In this document: positions 62,851 to 64,000 of the stretch, piece after piece
Numbering within the stretch: position 1 is the first letter of the stretch
How the letters are laid out: the number at the start of each line of letters is the position of its first letter
Program-made: the position numbers and the translations under genes
Source of the DNA: Phaseolus vulgaris
Lineage: Eukaryota > Streptophyta > Magnoliopsida > Fabales > Fabaceae
Length of the DNA stretch: 64,000 nucleotides
Direction of reading: 5' to 3'
Assembly (NCBI RefSeq): GCF_000499845.2
Contig: NC_023756.2
Coordinates: 4,335,306-4,399,305, forward strand
Notes under the pieces: generated by a model
What the model was told of the DNA's origin: nothing
The model's database searches: none
Seen by the model: only the letters and a program-made list of their open reading frames with translations

Positions 62851-63851
62851 CCTACCAATGAAATCGGTCTATAATCATTAAGCTGTTGCGGATTATCATT
62901 CTTAGGAATCAAACAGATGAAAGAAGCATTTGAACCCCTAGGCCACTTACCATTGACCATAAAATCATTTACTGCTGAGATAAAATCTTCCTTAAGACAA
63001 TCCCAACAAAACTTAATGAAACTGAAATTAAAACCGTCAGGACCAGGGCTCTTCGAACCATCACAACTCCAAACAGCATTTTTAACTTCTTCTTCAGAGA
63101 CAACTCCGACTAGAGACTCATTATCTCCTTTTGATAACGAGGAGAACTGAACATTGTCCAACCTAACCACTGGCTCGGGCTCCCCAACGAATCTAGCCTC
63201 GAAAAACTCCCTGACCTTATTCATTACCACCTCTTTCTCCTCACACCATTGACCGTTCACTTCTACCCCGTTAATCCCGTTTCTCATTCTCCTCCATTTC
63301 ACCGATGAATGGAAAAACTTTGTATTTAAGTCACCTTGTTTCAACCAATTTTTCCTTGCTTTCTGTTGCACAATCGCTTCTTGTTTAAATAAGTTCTGAC
63401 TTTGTTCAGCCAACAAAAGTCTCCTCTCCTCCCGCCCAAACTCATCTAAAAAACCTTCGTCATCTCTTGAGTCCAACTCTTGAATTTTCTTTTGTAATAA
63501 GATACCTTCTTGATTGACATTCCCAAAAACCTCTCTATTCCACTTCTTCAAATCAAGCTTTAACTTCTTCAATTTCTCCTTTAGTACAAACATCCCTCCT
63601 CCCAACACTTCATAATTCTGCCATTTGCTCCGAACAAAATCTAAAAATCTTCCATCTCTTTGCCACACATCTAGACTTCTGAAAGGTTTCGGCCCCCAAT
63701 CTACCGATGTTGTTTGGAGCACTATGGCACAATGATCAGAAACTGATCTACTGAGGACTAAATGTTTACTGTTCGGCCATACATCCAACCATTCCCTTGA
63801 AACAAGCATAATAAGCTCAAGAAAAAAGATAGGGGAAAATATGAATATCAT
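62820..63851 (-). pseudogene. LINE endonuclease end and linker, frameshifted into RT
   Basis: 343 codons. Near the start SREWLDVWPNSKHLVLSRSV and SDHCAIVL mark the end of the endonuclease (the catalytic His of SDH is present, the rest of the domain is missing). Next come KPFRSLDVWQRDGRFLDFVR, a charged coiled-coil-like linker (KEKLKKLKLDLKKWNREVFG) and the start of RT with SKSPGPDGFNFSFIKFCWD and NDYRPISLVGCV. The frame is lost at about 62850, where the RT frame takes over. Confidence 0.9.
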
Positions 63852-64000
63852 GATATATTAATTTGGACTAGTAGAATCTCCTAATAAATACTCCAGTGCA
63901 TTAATTGATCATGAATTCATGTATTGAGAATGGGAATCCCTAAGATAATTTCTAATGGAACTTCTTTACACGATTTCATTATTATTAAAAGTAATATTTT
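63852..64000. other. AT-rich flank
   Basis: No feature seen up to the window edge. Confidence 0.5.

Larger units (their letters stand above)
60555..63851 (-). mobile_element. 5'-truncated LINE (L1-type), relatively young
   Basis: The minus strand carries ORF2 from the end of the endonuclease through reverse transcriptase to the zinc-finger C-terminus, then a 3'UTR and a poly-A tail (plus-strand T run at 60556-60566). Over 3.1 kb only one frameshift (near 62830-62850) and one in-frame stop (62065-62067) interrupt it, far fewer than in the other LINEs here. The 5' end stops inside the endonuclease, as in typical incomplete reverse transcription. I could not fix the target duplication; aaatat near both ends is a weak candidate. 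Confidence 0.9.

Overview
The window is nuclear DNA of a flowering plant, most likely a eudicot and probably a legume. It is AT-rich, its genes have short GT-AG introns, the intergenic DNA is long, and it holds plant-specific protein families (a CRR7-like chloroplast protein, RPK2-like receptor kinases, a TCP factor) among many decayed retroelements. The legume call rests on the general look of the repeats and is an inference. No prokaryotic, organellar or CRISPR feature was seen.

Layout. 1-6400: a structurally complete but dead Ty1/copia element on the minus strand (LTRs, tRNA-Met-type primer site, polypurine tract, 5-bp target duplication). 7.9-15.8 kb: the gene island. It holds a three-exon CRR7-like gene (minus), a three-exon small plant protein under three MSA-type mitotic promoter motifs (plus), and a two-exon acidic, Ser-rich protein of unknown function (plus). 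A piece of the CRR7 upstream region is repeated about 4 kb away. 15.8-23.5 kb: gene-free AT-rich DNA with an old LTR remnant.

23.5-35.7 kb: a direct tandem duplication of an intronless RPK2/TOADSTOOL2-like LRR receptor kinase. The two copies are separated by 4.3 kb that contain a ruined copia element. The ectodomains differ, while the last 300 bases of the kinase are identical. Copy 1 carries a poly-Ser tract in front of its signal peptide.

35.7-57.6 kb: transposon graveyard. It holds a degraded copia gag/protease piece, a LINE interrupted by both a solo LTR of the first element's family and a CACTA-type hairpin MITE, four decayed relatives of that MITE, an internally deleted LINE, and TRIM-like LTR repeats. 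57.6-59.9 kb: a CIN-type TCP transcription factor gene with a 5'UTR intron and a short upstream ORF. 60.5-63.9 kb: a fairly young 5'-truncated LINE (minus).

The genes are ordinary single eukaryotic units and do not form a pathway. I found no clearly new biological system. The points most worth following are the duplicated receptor kinases, the nested LINE/LTR/MITE locus, the MITE decay series and the MSA promoter cluster.
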